A DNA stretch of 49,884 bases from a virus. Positions 21,551 through 31,642 of the stretch are shown here, piece by piece; position 1 is the stretch's first letter; each line of letters begins with the position of its first letter. The notes under the pieces were generated by a model that worked only from the letters and a program-made list of their open reading frames with translations, did not search any database and had not been told where the DNA came from. A program made the position numbers and the translations under genes. The stretch is taken from positions 1 to 49,884 of IMG/VR virus record IMGVR_UViG_3300022690_001394. One strand, given 5' to 3'.

Positions 21551-24500
21551 TTATAAACTTGGATCAAATGTTACTTGTGTTCCGGTAGGTGCTTCTATAA
21601 TGATATCTGTATAGATACAACTAAAGGCTGTTGTCAGGGTTGTAGTGGTTACTATATCAATATTTGTTACTGGGCTATTGCTATCATCAAAGGCAAATTT
21701 AAAGACATCATCATTACTAAATAATACTCTATTTTGTAAAAATTCCGATCCTGAATCATTTAAGACAAAATCAAATAGAGTAGTTGTAAAAGAACCACTA
21801 TCGTTTCCATGTCTGGCTGACAATCTACTAATGGCTGTTAATGTGCCTGTTTGTGTTACAGAACGTTCTACAGAACCGTTTACTTCATAAGTAATTGTAG
21901 AACCTACACGCCTTAAAGCTATTTTAGCAGCTGAATCTGATTGTTCAATACCTGTTTGTGATGCCCCTTGTTGAAACACATATCCATCAACCACAGAAGC
22001 CTCGCCATTTTCTGTTCTTAGTATCTCAATATTCACACCACCAACAGTAATAAAGATATAAGCAGGACGAACCAATGCACCGGGACTACTAGAGGAATAG
22101 TTTTTAAAATTAACAGATACAAAAAAATCACCAGTTATATTTACAGTTTGACTAAATTGATATTCCTGACCACTGGTTGTACCTGAACATATAATTTCAC
22201 TACTGGCGTTAATAGTTGCATTTATAGTATTATTTACAACAGTCCATCGACTAGCAAAATTTCCACCATCTATATCTAAACTTTTTTGGTTATCAAAATC
22301 TACTGATCCACCAAAATCACTTGATGTAAAATCACCGCGTTCTATGGTAGCTGTTGCGGAGCTGGTCACATTTGCTTCAGAGAATTGCTCAACTGAATTA
22401 ATCTCTACAAAAAACTTTTGTCCACCTGTCCCATTGTCGCGCCATCCAATTTGCATTGAATCTATTGCCAGATTTTCAACTTGAAAAAAGGCTTCCTCTG
22501 TACCACTTCCAGCAAATGCTTGTTGAAAATTAAAAGTGGTAGCAACTTTCCAGGTAGCTGATGTAATATTAGGATTAAAGCCACCGGCGAAAAGATTTTC
22601 TAATCTAATTATATCTACACCACTACTGGCTGGTATAATTTGTTCTAGGTTATTAGTAGTTGGATTAACAATTTGATAGGCTACTCCAACTATATTATTA
22701 TCGTTCCATCTATCAAGATTAGGGCTAAAAAAATCTACTAAAGTTCCAATTTGGTCATCTACCTTTACAGTAAAGTCATCTATTATAAAGGTTAAATTAC
22801 CACCAGTCCATCTCGAAGTTCCTAATATATCAACCTGTAAAACATTACTATTGTTTTCAGTTCTTGAACCAGCAACAAAGCCAGCTCCTATATCAAAAAA
22901 TGGCGTAACAGTACCATCTATGCGTTCAATCTTAAACCTCCAATTTAACCCACCAGCAACTAAATCAGTCGTTTCGCCAGATGTATTTTCAGATACCATC
23001 GCAAAATTACCAGCACTTCCTTTATCTCTATTGGCATTTAACTGGCAAACAAATACGCCAGAATCAAAAACGCTTAAATTAAAACTTTGACTTAAACCAT
23101 TTGTATCAGCAAAATTAGTGACATTAGCACTTACAGTAATACTGAAATCACCACCTAATAAGCCACCATTTCTATTGGTTAATACAGATTGAACAGCAGG
23201 CACATCAAGAAAATATTTTAATTGACCACCTGTTATAGAGGCAGTTCCATCTGTATCTATGGTAGTCCAGCGCTTATTCCAATTTGTGTCACCAACGCTT
23301 GAACTATTTTGATCTGTACCATCAAAGTTATCTGGCCAGGGAAAGGGCAAATCTTCTGAATTATCACCAAAAAAATCTGTTGCTAGAAGGGCACTTGCAC
23401 TATTAAAACTAAATTCATCAACCGCAGGGCTATCACTAACGCCATTTGTAAATGCTTTTCCTACATAGCCTTGTCCATCACGAATTAAACTTTCTTCCAT
23501 ATAATTGATGGTAAGTTCAAAGCCATCTGTAGCTTGACCTTCAGTTGGATTCGTTAAAAGAACAGCAGTAAAATCATCTGTAACGCCATCTTGAGATACA
23601 CGCGCTTGTACATCTTGTGATGTAAATACTCCAAAGTTACTTGGTTTACCTGTAAATTCTGTTGTATCACCAGCCTTTTGTATTTTATAGACTACTTTTA
23701 TAGGGTTAATATTTCGTAACTCAAATCCATCAATAAAAACACTTGAACCAATGCTTTCAGGGTTATATGTACTTGAAGCAAAAGCTAAGGTACTTGTAGA
23801 AACGGTTCCTTCGATTGGTTGACAATCTTCATCAAAATCATTTGCATTAGAAATATCACAGAATCCTATTTGATTTGGTAATGGTTGCGGATTTACGAGA
23901 GTCTTAAAGAATTCTAAAAAAGCCCGGGCACATACATCAGAACCACTATCTGTATCATCAAAATTAAAAGTAAAACTAACAGTACCACCACTAAATGTTG
24001 TTTGATTTGCAACTGTGGCAACTTCTTTTAATAAATATGTAGCAGCATCATCCGGATCAAAATTTGCGGCATCAGCCTTTAAGAATAAAAATACAACAAC
24101 TCGATATTCACCATTTGCATTAAAACGGATAAATTCTGTATCTTTTGGCTCTGTACCACCGACACCATGTTGTAATTCAACTTTAACATCAAAACTAGAA
24201 TTATCTGGAACAGGTGTAGTTTCAATTGAAGTTACAAGCTGAACACTTTCTACATCAGTAATTGTTGCTGTACTACTGCGATTCTTTTCTAACAATAAAC
24301 TGGTTAAAGTTACATCACTACCATCAAGATGTTTGCTTAAATCCCAAGATATAGGATCATCATTTCCACCTGTTCCGGCACCATTATATTCTGTTGCAGC
24401 AGCTGCAAGACTAAAACCTGTGGAAACTGTAAACCCAATATTTAATGTTGTTCCATTTGCCCCAATTGCAGTATATGAAAGTGTTCCAACTGGTCCATTA

Positions 24501-25573
24501 AACGCATCAGTATCAACATTATTTTCATCAACTAAATTAGATGTTTGGTCTATTGATGTATCATATAAACTTGAACTAGTTGGATAAGTTCCACTAGTTT
24601 GTTTAATATTTACATCTGTTGGATATTCATCCTCATCACCATATTTATCATCTAGTTTCCTTAAATGGCCTGTTTTGTCATATTCGCATTTAATATTAGT
24701 TACACCACCACTGGTTGCCGATGCCCATACCGTGGCCTGCACACCACCAGCGGGTGTTTCACTAAATCGTCCTGGGAATGGTGGACCTGCCTGATCAAAG
24801 AATGCTTGAGCACATAAGCCATGATGAACTTCATTTACTTGGCCATCAAAACGATGATCCATTCGAATCCACATTTGATTTAGAAATTGCAAACCTACTT
24901 CATCAGATACTGATTGTTTAAATGCGGCTGTTCCAGGCATTAAATAACCTTCAGTCACACTTGGTTTATACCACATCCATTTATAATGTCTCTGGATACC
25001 TGCAAAATTATCTACACCATCTTCATTACCACCATATGCTCTATTACCATCGGTTAAACTTCCAACTTGTTTTGGTGCCTGAAATTCAAAATCAAAAGGT
25101 CCTTGTAGATTAGCATTAAAAGGAATATCATTTCTAAATTGTATTTTTCCTTTAATTGAAGTATTTGATTTATCAGTTGCTGTAGTAGTTCCGCCAGTAT
25201 TACTAGCACTATCAAAGAACCATTGATTAAGTGCAACTTGATCATTTGATTGTCTAAAGATGTAAACAATTAAATCAGTATCTAAATCTGCTGTTCCATT
25301 AATTTCGAAAGCTTGTGGTAATTCATCTTCGGTTCCATCCCATTTTCTGGCCACTGGTTTTTTATCTTCAAAACCATTCCCATCTGCATTAATTTGTTGT
25401 TCTAATAGACTATAAAGTCCAAACTCACCAACTTCTGTAATCTTAGCAGGAATACCGGTTTTAGTCCGAACAGGTCTATTTAACCCAGTTGTGTTTTTTT
25501 GGGTTAATCTTTCAATATCTTGGATACCACGACCAATTCGAAGGGCATCATTTTTATTTACTGTTCCACCCAT
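21551..25573 (-). CDS. Large tail-tip or receptor-binding protein with concanavalin-like domains, 1340 aa
   Basis: After an N-terminal region of about 700 residues rich in T, N and D, two lectin-like jelly-roll stretches can be seen: one at about 740-930 (NKRWTTIDTDGTASITGGQL to TFIIDDFTVK) and another at about 1090-1315 (SRWTVVNNTINA to TTLFDFVLND), with weaker beta repeats between. These features suit a protein that binds sugars on the host surface. It follows the tape measure and a tail-hub-like gene directly (no gap), the usual place for a central fibre. It has no known family as a whole. Confidence 0.65.
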   Translation of the reverse strand: MGGTVNKNDALRIGRGIQDIERLTQKNTTGLNRPVRTKTGIPAKITEVGEFGLYSLLEQQINADGNGFEDKKPVARKWDGTEDELPQAFEINGTADLDTDLIVYIFRQSNDQVALNQWFFDSASNTGGTTTATDKSNTSIKGKIQFRNDIPFNANLQGPFDFEFQAPKQVGSLTDGNRAYGGNEDGVDNFAGIQRHYKWMWYKPSVTEGYLMPGTAAFKQSVSDEVGLQFLNQMWIRMDHRFDGQVNEVHHGLCAQAFFDQAGPPFPGRFSETPAGGVQATVWASATSGGVTNIKCEYDKTGHLRKLDDKYGDEDEYPTDVNIKQTSGTYPTSSSLYDTSIDQTSNLVDENNVDTDAFNGPVGTLSYTAIGANGTTLNIGFTVSTGFSLAAAATEYNGAGTGGNDDPISWDLSKHLDGSDVTLTSLLLEKNRSSTATITDVESVQLVTSIETTPVPDNSSFDVKVELQHGVGGTEPKDTEFIRFNANGEYRVVVFLFLKADAANFDPDDAATYLLKEVATVANQTTFSGGTVSFTFNFDDTDSGSDVCARAFLEFFKTLVNPQPLPNQIGFCDISNANDFDEDCQPIEGTVSTSTLAFASSTYNPESIGSSVFIDGFELRNINPIKVVYKIQKAGDTTEFTGKPSNFGVFTSQDVQARVSQDGVTDDFTAVLLTNPTEGQATDGFELTINYMEESLIRDGQGYVGKAFTNGVSDSPAVDEFSFNSASALLATDFFGDNSEDLPFPWPDNFDGTDQNSSSVGDTNWNKRWTTIDTDGTASITGGQLKYFLDVPAVQSVLTNRNGGLLGGDFSITVSANVTNFADTNGLSQSFNLSVFDSGVFVCQLNANRDKGSAGNFAMVSENTSGETTDLVAGGLNWRFKIERIDGTVTPFFDIGAGFVAGSRTENNSNVLQVDILGTSRWTGGNLTFIIDDFTVKVDDQIGTLVDFFSPNLDRWNDNNIVGVAYQIVNPTTNNLEQIIPASSGVDIIRLENLFAGGFNPNITSATWKVATTFNFQQAFAGSGTEEAFFQVENLAIDSMQIGWRDNGTGGQKFFVEINSVEQFSEANVTSSATATIERGDFTSSDFGGSVDFDNQKSLDIDGGNFASRWTVVNNTINATINASSEIICSGTTSGQEYQFSQTVNITGDFFVSVNFKNYSSSSPGALVRPAYIFITVGGVNIEILRTENGEASVVDGYVFQQGASQTGIEQSDSAAKIALRRVGSTITYEVNGSVERSVTQTGTLTAISRLSARHGNDSGSFTTTLFDFVLNDSGSEFLQNRVLFSNDDVFKFAFDDSNSPVTNIDIVTTTTLTTAFSCIYTDIIIEAPTGTQVTFDPSL

Positions 25574-26620
25574 TTATTGTTTTTCCCGTGGTAATCCTAA
25601 TTGATTAAAATTTGTTTCATTAAAGATTGTGAAATGGAGATAGACAGCTTTATCGCCAAGCGGTAATTTATTACCCTTACCATCTAAAAGAACTTCAACA
25701 GGTGTATCTTCACCATCTGTTTTAGCCACGGTTTGAATGACCATTCCACCACCACCACCATAGACTTCTGAATCTACCGGTGGATCATCAGGATCTGGTG
25801 TTTCTTTAACAACAATTATTTTAAATCCACGATCTTGAACAATTAAATCATGAGTACTTTTAAATAATAGTGATGTGGTTACTTCTCTATATGATAATTT
25901 TCCCTGGTACATTGTCCGGGCTGTTCTATCAAGTAATAAGGCTTGTTTCTTAGGAATATTTACACCATCAACTGAAAATGCAGCACTATTAACTGTTCCT
26001 ATCATTTCTGCATTGGTTGAACTATTCCAAAATCCCCGGGAAACATTTTGCGTAACTGTAACCATAGGGTAGGGGATATCCTTTTCAGGTTGCGGATTGA
26101 ATGGTTCATTCGCACTATTTTTAATACCTAAATTACCCTGATTCACTTCATTAAATATTTTACCTGCTCCCTGACCAATTAATTCATCTATCATTCCATT
26201 ATTTTGAAATATTTCTAAACCATTAGCATTGGTAATGACTTCACGTTCAAATGTAGTAGACCAAGTAATATCAGGGCGCTTTGCTAATGGGTTCATTTCT
26301 TCATCAGCTTTATCAACTGGGATAGTTGAAAATGTACAAGTGACAATTACTTGAGTTGGTATATTATTTTCTTGACCAGATATAACCGTGGCTGATCTTT
26401 TTTCACAAAAGGCATTTAAATTGCCTGCAAACTGATGTCCATATTGTGGCAAGCCTGGAGCATTTAATGCGATTGTTTGGGCCAATGCTCGTTGTTGTGC
26501 ATTGGCTGATGCAAAACCATTTAATGGAACCCGGAAATTCTGAATATAAGTTGTTCCATCCTTTGTTTCAGTTACTGGATTATCAAATGTAGGTATTGCA
26601 TTTCCTGCTGAAATAGTCAT
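25574..26620 (-). CDS. Probable distal tail or baseplate hub protein, 348 aa
   Basis: The gene fits exactly between the tape measure (1-base overlap) and the large fibre (no gap), the place of distal-tail or hub proteins in siphoviruses. The protein is beta-rich, with a Gly run (YGGGGGMVIQ) near the C-terminus. No family motif; the call rests on position. Confidence 0.5.
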   Translation of the reverse strand: MTISAGNAIPTFDNPVTETKDGTTYIQNFRVPLNGFASANAQQRALAQTIALNAPGLPQYGHQFAGNLNAFCEKRSATVISGQENNIPTQVIVTCTFSTIPVDKADEEMNPLAKRPDITWSTTFEREVITNANGLEIFQNNGMIDELIGQGAGKIFNEVNQGNLGIKNSANEPFNPQPEKDIPYPMVTVTQNVSRGFWNSSTNAEMIGTVNSAAFSVDGVNIPKKQALLLDRTARTMYQGKLSYREVTTSLLFKSTHDLIVQDRGFKIIVVKETPDPDDPPVDSEVYGGGGGMVIQTVAKTDGEDTPVEVLLDGKGNKLPLGDKAVYLHFTIFNETNFNQLGLPREKQ

Positions 26621-28401
26621 TAAGCACCCCCGAATCCAAAGTTAGCATCAACAATTCCACCTAATCCGATATTTTTATTGATATCTGTAAGTTGTCTTAA
26701 TTGTTGCTTGGCCAGTTTTATCATTTCTCGACCCTGACCAACCAAACCCAATTCACCCCGGGCAGCTGCTTGTGTTCCCTTTTCAGCTAATGTTGGTTCG
26801 CTGATATCTTTGATAGCTTTTGAAACATCTTCTATACCCTTTTTTTGGCTATCAATTAAGTCATCTGCTAGTTTGCCCTTATCAATTAATGCTTGAATTT
26901 GAGCAAGAAAATTAGCAGCAGCTTGTTCATTACCGGCTATTCGTGCTTTCTGAAACGCGGCCATTTTTTCTTGCAATGCAGCGGAACGTTTAGCCAATTT
27001 CTTAAATTCTTTATCGCCAACACCAAATGCTTCACGAATTGTATTAGAGGTTTTTAGTACTTCACGCTCAAAATCTTCTAAACCAGTTACATCAACAAAA
27101 TTAAACCCGGCTAATAATTGAGCACCCTTTAAATCTTTACGCTTAAGAAGATCTGCAAGCTGTATATCTAATTCTTTTAATTTTCCTTTATCCAGGGTTA
27201 CAGCTCGTTTTAATGCAATTCCAATTTCTTCACCCATTAATTTTGCAGCACTAACAACAAGATTAAAAGCGAACTTAAATATCTCGACAATGTTAATAGT
27301 GATCAATTTAAAAGGGGTTAAAATGATTGCGAATAAATCAGCCATTGTTGCAATCGTATTTAGTTTAATCTTTTCCCACATCACGGCCCAGAATTCAGGA
27401 AAATTCTTTATTGCAAATTCAGTTTGAACTAAAAATACCTGGATTGCATCGAGCATTTTATCTACTGCTAAAGGTCCATCAATAGCAAAGACTTGTGTTA
27501 GAACCTGAAATACAGCAGCACCAACATTACCAATCTGTAGGAAGATAGGAACGAGCTTTGATAAAGCACCCATTAATAAATCTTGCAACGCATCTTTATT
27601 TTTAACAATCCATTGTTGCAAGTTCGTAAAGCGTGTAATTGCTTCTTTTAATAGAACCTTTACAAGTGGTAACAGTAAAGCACCCAGTTCAGCAAAGGCT
27701 ATATTCAAATTATCTTTTACAGTAGAAAATAAACCGGCTGCTGTTTCGCTCAAAATCTTCATAGCGCCTTTGTTTTTCTCTAGTGCTTCTTTAACAATAT
27801 TCCAAACCTTAGCCCCTTTTTCACCCGCCTTTTGTAGATCTTCAATTTTGGTTCTTGCTTCACCTGATAACAATCCAAGCTCTTGAAGCCTGGCTAATGA
27901 TTCACCAACGGCCCGGCCAGTTGTAAGCCCCTGGAAAAGCCTACCAATATGTATTGCTAATAAACTAAATTTCTCATTTGCGATTGCGGCGGCATCACCA
28001 ACAAGTCTTAAACCATCACCAGTAGCAAGTAATCCACCGGTTAAAGATTGTAACACCCTGGATGCTTTGGCTATTTCTTCTACTTGAAAAGGGGTTTCAG
28101 CAGCAAATTTCTTTAGTTCTTGAAAGCGTTTTCTAGCTTCTGTAGCACCACCCAAAAGAGTTATAAATTGTGATTGGAGTGTTTCAAATTTTGAAGCTGT
28201 TTGAATAACTTTTACAGTCAATGCAACCAATGAAGCACTTAATGCAGCGATACCAACAGTGGCCAATTTAATAAGAATCCCGCTTAAACTAGCAAGCATA
28301 GAACCAAATCGACCAACAACAGATGCAGCACCTCTTATTCCTTTAATAAAGGGTGATGTAATTGCTTTAATTACTATTGATATTGAACTGATTGATGGCA
28401 T
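26620..28401 (-). CDS. Tape measure protein, 593 aa
   Basis: It has a hydrophobic segment (ILIKLATVGIAALSASLVAL), then SKFETLQSQFITLLGGATEA and RFQELKKFAAETPFQVEEIA, which match the N-terminal domain of lambda-type tape measures. The remainder is long helix with a second hydrophobic zone around residues 360-400. Tail length scales with this protein; about 600 residues would suit a fairly short siphovirus tail. It is coupled to the chaperone-like gene by a 1-base overlap. Confidence 0.85.
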   Translation of the reverse strand: MPSISSISIVIKAITSPFIKGIRGAASVVGRFGSMLASLSGILIKLATVGIAALSASLVALTVKVIQTASKFETLQSQFITLLGGATEARKRFQELKKFAAETPFQVEEIAKASRVLQSLTGGLLATGDGLRLVGDAAAIANEKFSLLAIHIGRLFQGLTTGRAVGESLARLQELGLLSGEARTKIEDLQKAGEKGAKVWNIVKEALEKNKGAMKILSETAAGLFSTVKDNLNIAFAELGALLLPLVKVLLKEAITRFTNLQQWIVKNKDALQDLLMGALSKLVPIFLQIGNVGAAVFQVLTQVFAIDGPLAVDKMLDAIQVFLVQTEFAIKNFPEFWAVMWEKIKLNTIATMADLFAIILTPFKLITINIVEIFKFAFNLVVSAAKLMGEEIGIALKRAVTLDKGKLKELDIQLADLLKRKDLKGAQLLAGFNFVDVTGLEDFEREVLKTSNTIREAFGVGDKEFKKLAKRSAALQEKMAAFQKARIAGNEQAAANFLAQIQALIDKGKLADDLIDSQKKGIEDVSKAIKDISEPTLAEKGTQAAARGELGLVGQGREMIKLAKQQLRQLTDINKNIGLGGIVDANFGFGGA

Positions 28402-28862
28402 TAATTTTGTCTTTCTTCAGCTTGTCGGGTTCTAATATTTGTCATATAAATGTCTGTTTTATGGATGGCTAATTCTTTTGCTTCATCCTGATCAAATCCT
28501 TTTTGAACAAGAGAATGGTAAACATCTTGGAAATACATTTTTTCAGTTGCATCATTCATTTGTTCTTGAACTGATTTTATTACCTTATAAACAAAATCAT
28601 CGAACCTAATTTTTGACTTGCTAAAGGCATTCGCGGTAACATATGCAATTTGTGCAAGCTGATGATTTTCCATACTGGGCCCGAAAATGCTGCGACGATA
28701 TTTTTGATACCAAAATTGATATTCAAATTCATCTAATGTATCAATCATTTCAGCCACCGATTTATAATTTAATATTGCTGTTAAATCCATTTTAAATTCA
28801 TCTTCAAATGTTGGTTTTTCTGGATCATCCGAATCAAAGATTTTATAAAAAGCGTCACCCAT
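28401..28862 (-). CDS. Tail assembly chaperone-like protein, 153 aa
   Basis: The gene lies between the tube protein and the tape measure, as gpG/gpT-type chaperones do, and overlaps both neighbours by one base (TAATG type). Acidic and helical, no family motif. Its call is positional. Confidence 0.5.
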   Translation of the reverse strand: MGDAFYKIFDSDDPEKPTFEDEFKMDLTAILNYKSVAEMIDTLDEFEYQFWYQKYRRSIFGPSMENHQLAQIAYVTANAFSKSKIRFDDFVYKVIKSVQEQMNDATEKMYFQDVYHSLVQKGFDQDEAKELAIHKTDIYMTNIRTRQAEERQN

Positions 28863-29353
28863 TAGCTAACCTTTTTTGGTCGTCCTCGTTTCGGTTTTGA
28901 TTGTTCCGGTTCATCAATTTTAGATAAATCAAATTGTACTGAATAGATTCCATCTAGAAATTCACAAAAGAATTCAGCCAATGATTTTTCTATTTTGTTT
29001 GATTTGCAAGCTGCTTTAAATAGGGCATTTGCAGCTTCATGATTTACTTCAGAAATACCTTCAATATCTTGATCATCAAAAGCATTTCCTATTAAAGAAC
29101 CATTAGCTAAACAAGAACTAATCAAGATCATCTGGTAAAATGATTTCTCAATTGAAATGATATTCGTTTCAATCAACAAATCTGATTCAGATAATTTGCT
29201 ATACTTATTTAATTGAGCCGCCCAAGCAATCATATAAGATTTTTTAGCAGGCTTTGAATAGATATCATCCGGAAATTCATCATATTTATCAGCCTTAAAA
29301 ACCTTAGTCAGTTTGCTTATTTTCTTTAGTTTTAATTTACTTAAATAACTCAT
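28862..29353 (-). CDS. Tail assembly chaperone-like protein, 163 aa
   Basis: The first of two genes between the major tail protein and the tape measure, the usual place of the gpG-like chaperone. Helical, ending in a basic tail (KPKRGRPKKVS). A canonical A-AAA-AAG slip site lies near its end, but the minus-one frame meets a stop one codon later, so a lambda-like fusion is not made. Confidence 0.5.
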   Translation of the reverse strand: MSYLSKLKLKKISKLTKVFKADKYDEFPDDIYSKPAKKSYMIAWAAQLNKYSKLSESDLLIETNIISIEKSFYQMILISSCLANGSLIGNAFDDQDIEGISEVNHEAANALFKAACKSNKIEKSLAEFFCEFLDGIYSVQFDLSKIDEPEQSKPKRGRPKKVS

Positions 29354-29377
29354 TGTCTCCCTTTACATTATTTGTTT

Positions 29378-29788
29378 TTATGGTGTTAATTCTTCCTGGA
29401 ATGTTACAATTCCAGCAGCTTTAATAACCATTGTTCCGGTGATCAATTCATTGATACCACCAGCTTCTGAATAACTATTGATATAGGCAGGAAAATTCCG
29501 GAAAGCAGCAGTATTGCCACTCACTGAAACTGGGTAGGTTATGGTTGCTACATCAGTAACACCGGTTGCTAGTCGAACATCTGTTACATCTACTTGAATT
29601 TCAAAGGTATATGTTCCACCTTCAATCAAAAATCCGGGTTCATATGTCCTTGTATCTAATGTAGATAAATCTGAATTTTCGACATCATCGGCTGTTTCAC
29701 CATCCATACTATAGGCAGTAATTTTAGCGACAAATGATGATGCAGTTGCAAAGGTTATTGTCATTCCATTAGTTTGTACTTTAGCCAT
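29378..29788 (-). CDS. Major tail tube protein, 136 aa
   Basis: The N-terminal strand (MTITFATASSFVAKITAYSM), a central D-V-E-N-S-D-L-S-T-L-D and the T-R-T-Y-E-P-G-F-L-I-E-G-G-T-Y motif follow the typical order of short siphovirus tube proteins. It lies between the tail-completion genes and the chaperones, as expected. The length is at the short end of the family. Confidence 0.75.
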   Translation of the reverse strand: MAKVQTNGMTITFATASSFVAKITAYSMDGETADDVENSDLSTLDTRTYEPGFLIEGGTYTFEIQVDVTDVRLATGVTDVATITYPVSVSGNTAAFRNFPAYINSYSEAGGINELITGTMVIKAAGIVTFQEELTP

Positions 29789-29809
29789 CTTTATTTCCTC
29801 AATTATTAA

Positions 29810-30241
29810 CTATGGATGTGCTACATTATCGGGTAGGGGATAACTGATATCATAAATGGTTGCTCTAGAAAATATCCATTTGTTATCACCTGTTTCTGGT
29901 GCAGCTGTAAAAGTCCATTCGTTAGTTTTTCTAGTTGAATTTATGTATAATTCACCCATCAATCTCTGTTGATAACCATTTAGATTTAAGCGAATTATTT
30001 CTGCTATTTGATCTGCTTGTTTATAACTCAAGCTGAAGGTTTGAATCTCGATAGTTTCTTTTATAAAATCAGTAGCACCATCAAGTGTTTGATTATCATC
30101 TGTAGTAACAAGCGTGATAATGATATAGGGGTATGTATCAGTTTGATTAATTGCCCCAGGGCGAATTTTTTCATTCACGATTGCAGTTAGATCATCAACA
30201 GTTAATAGATAATCTCTAAGATTTGGCATTAAAGCGGCCAC
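29810..30241 (-). CDS. DUF3168-like tail completion protein, 143 aa
   Basis: LRDYLLTVDDLTAIVNEKIR and YPYIIITLVTTDDNQTLDGA follow the pattern of the DUF3168/gpU-type tail terminator proteins that cap the tube. Two starts compete: TTG at 30265, and GTG at 30241, which overlaps the upstream stop (TAGTG) and has AAAGGA at a good distance; the GTG was chosen. Order of neighbours (HK97 gp10, this gene, tube) is the standard one. Confidence 0.65.
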   Translation of the reverse strand: MAALMPNLRDYLLTVDDLTAIVNEKIRPGAINQTDTYPYIIITLVTTDDNQTLDGATDFIKETIEIQTFSLSYKQADQIAEIIRLNLNGYQQRLMGELYINSTRKTNEWTFTAAPETGDNKWIFSRATIYDISYPLPDNVAHP

Positions 30242-30618
30242 TATTTTATCCTTTGTTTCTTCCAAAAATCATTAATTGCACGAACAAAAATTGTTCGAAC
30301 AGGCTTTGGTTTGGTTGCTTCAAGTTCTCTGAATACCTTGTGTTTAGCTTCAACTTTGGCAGCATATGAAAATGCCGGTGATTGAAAAATCACACCTATC
30401 TTTGCTTCTGCGAACCCTCGTTTTAGTCGCCCTCTTACTTGTCGTCTGATAGATCTTCTGAATTGGCCAGTAACTACTGGTGCTAAATCTTGAGCTTCTT
30501 TTTTTACAAAAACTGAAGATTCGCGCAATCCGGTTTTGATCATTGCGAAATCTTTCTTTTCTATTTTTTTTAAAAGCCGGGCTAATGATGGCCCTTTGAT
30601 TGTAATAAATTTGCTCAT
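30241..30618 (-). CDS. HK97 gp10-like tail-joining protein, 125 aa
   Basis: LARLLKKIEKKDFAMIKTGL and VKKEAQDLAPVVTGQFRRSI are the pattern of the HK97 gp10 family (A-P-V-x-T-G-x-L/F-R-x-S-I). The protein is basic, as usual for the family. It should act at the head-tail interface. Confidence 0.8.
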   Translation of the reverse strand: MSKFITIKGPSLARLLKKIEKKDFAMIKTGLRESSVFVKKEAQDLAPVVTGQFRRSIRRQVRGRLKRGFAEAKIGVIFQSPAFSYAAKVEAKHKVFRELEATKPKPVRTIFVRAINDFWKKQRIK

Positions 30619-30965
30619 ATCGGGTGTTCATCCTGTATGCAAAGTAATTTTATGAATGTGTCTTGAGTATAAAAATCGGTCAGATGTTGAATGATATTAA
30701 AAGTCACATTATTGATTGTATCCAAAAATCTATAAGTCGTTAATGTGCGGTCAGTTATACCAATCATATTTCGCATAATGATCTTATGAGTAATTAAAGC
30801 ATTAACTTGTTGTGCAAGATCATATTCACGACCCTTTAAAGGTTCAACACTAACCCAGACATTGGCCACATCATCCCATTCTTCATTCGGGACATTCTGA
30901 CCGTAATCATCGGTTTGTGGATTCGGTGATTGTAAAATAAAATTGTGTCTCATTCTTCCGATCAT
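30615..30965 (-). CDS. Head-tail joining (adaptor/stopper) protein, 116 aa
   Basis: MRHNFILQSPNPQTDDYGQN, then WDDVANVWVSVEPLKGREYD, and RFLDTINNVTFNI: these are the blocks of the phage head-tail joining family (SPP1 gp16-like). Overlaps its neighbours by 1-4 bases. Confidence 0.85.
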   Translation of the reverse strand: MIGRMRHNFILQSPNPQTDDYGQNVPNEEWDDVANVWVSVEPLKGREYDLAQQVNALITHKIIMRNMIGITDRTLTTYRFLDTINNVTFNIIQHLTDFYTQDTFIKLLCIQDEHPI

Positions 30966-31630
30966 TAAGTCACCACATTAGGTATTGAACCACCTAAGCC
31001 AATAGAATCTGGAGTCCGGACCATATAACCGCGTAACAATTTCATAGCGAATTCATTTTTCATTAATACGCCGGTAATACTTCCTTCCTGCTGATATAAT
31101 CGGTGTTGGTAGATCTCATTAATAAAATATTTAATCGCGGTCTTGAGCGAAACAGGAACACCATTTCGTCCAGGCCATGATTCATAACCAGAAATAAATT
31201 CAACAATGATTCTATCTAATGGGTTTCTACTTAGAATTGGTAAGATAAAATCAATATCGAATTCAATTATTCCACGGGCTTCATTATTGATTTTGACTTG
31301 ATAATTACTTGGATCAATTGTCTGTTCAACATCATCAAAATCAATGAATTTTACACTTGCTACAGACTGAAGGGGTGGCCGCATAAGTGGTATAAATCTG
31401 GTATAATAACCATAGTTATAACCACCGGGCCACCCATCGAAAAACTGGGTACTGGTTGCATCTTGTAATTGATGCTCAGTAATTAGTTCTACTTCCTCAG
31501 TAGCCATTATAATCAAGTCAGTTACAAGTGCATCATCGGGTGTTCCGGAATTCTGCTTTAAGAAAAGTAAAGCTTCCTCAAGCGTCACCGGAAAAGTCGT
31601 CGGGGCAACATTGTAAATCAAACCTGACAT
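30965..31630 (-). CDS. Head-tail connector protein, 221 aa
   Basis: TLEEALLFLKQNSGTPDDAL and ATEEVELITEHQL match the gp6-like head-tail connector family (helical N-terminus that joins the portal ring). The C-terminal half is longer than in HK97 gp6 and may add an accessory domain (WPGGYNYGYYTRFIPLMRPP and beyond). Confidence 0.75.
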   Translation of the reverse strand: MSGLIYNVAPTTFPVTLEEALLFLKQNSGTPDDALVTDLIIMATEEVELITEHQLQDATSTQFFDGWPGGYNYGYYTRFIPLMRPPLQSVASVKFIDFDDVEQTIDPSNYQVKINNEARGIIEFDIDFILPILSRNPLDRIIVEFISGYESWPGRNGVPVSLKTAIKYFINEIYQHRLYQQEGSITGVLMKNEFAMKLLRGYMVRTPDSIGLGGSIPNVVT

Positions 31631-31642
31631 ATTAGCCCTCTA

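Noticed and set aside
28855-28880. Canonical A-AAA-AAG slip site near the end of the first chaperone-like gene, suggesting a lambda G/GT-type frameshift fusion
   Set aside because: In the minus-one frame the next codons are GGT then TAG, so the slip would end the protein one residue later and could not join the next gene. The two genes instead overlap as TAATG.
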